Part shown: piece after piece, positions 13,221 through 13,256 of the stretch
Position numbering within the stretch: the stretch's first letter is position 1
Layout: the number at the start of each line of letters is the position of its first letter
Assembly (NCBI GenBank): GCA_902462065.1
Contig: CABQAK010000049.1
Span: 1-13,256 of the forward strand
Direction of reading: 5' to 3'
From: an uncultured Collinsella sp.
GTDB taxonomy: Bacteria > Actinomycetota > Coriobacteriia > Coriobacteriales > Coriobacteriaceae
DNA: 13,256 nucleotides
Translations under genes and position numbers: made by a program
The notes under the pieces: model-generated
What the model was told of the DNA's origin: nothing
What the model saw: the letters and a program-made list of their open reading frames with translations, nothing else
Database searches by the model: none

Positions 13221-13256
13221 ATGAGCAGGACATTGTCAAGAGGCAAAATCGGGCCT

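Overview
This window most likely comes from a gut actinobacterium of the class Coriobacteriia, probably Collinsella or a close relative. That is an inference. The base composition is GC-rich with C/G-ending codons, the promoter gaps are short and AT-rich, and a mannose-family PTS sits with fructoselysine-type SIS deglycases. I recall a published report of human-gut Collinsella (C. intestinalis) consuming fructoselysine, and the layout fits it. No rRNA, tRNA, CRISPR array or intact transposase was seen.

Layout. Positions 1-61 hold the tail of an unidentified gene. Then come a membrane PAP2 phosphatase (118-981), a threonine-aldolase-like PLP enzyme (1027-2052) ending at a clear terminator, and a phosphinothricin-type GNAT acetyltransferase (2130-2720). 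These look like ordinary accessory genes. From 2742 to 13004 lies a sugar-amine catabolic region: GntR/UTRA regulator 1 (minus strand), divergent SIS deglycase 1 (3670-4662), a DMT/EamA transporter (4864-5946), a PTS operon of fused EIIA-EIIB, EIIC and EIID (6129-8730), SIS deglycase 2 (8928-9911) with a terminator, a HAD phosphatase (10072-10701), a YitT-family membrane protein (11057-12064) with a terminator, and GntR/UTRA regulator 2 (12285-13004).

Proposed working model. The PTS imports and phosphorylates a glycated amine such as fructoselysine or glucoselysine. The two SIS proteins split the 6-phosphates into a hexose-6-phosphate and the free amine. The DMT protein may move the amine or lysine. 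Two operator classes appear. The 17-bp repeat TGTATSTAACTTGTATG occurs once beside each of the divergent gntR1 and SIS1 genes. A 16-bp direct repeat of CGTTATA-like units with 9-bp period precedes the DMT gene, the PTS operon and gntR2. This suggests one regulator for SIS1 and another for transport plus its own gene.

The gaps between genes are rich in palindromes: three copies of a CCTACCAAAA-type hairpin repeat, a GGGGACGTTC palindrome plus a half copy, a perfect 11-bp hairpin inside the PTS-SIS2 operon, a nested 119-bp inverted-repeat element with a degenerate end copy, and a 99-bp folded element at the right end. Several overlap stop codons or lie next to a ribosome binding site.
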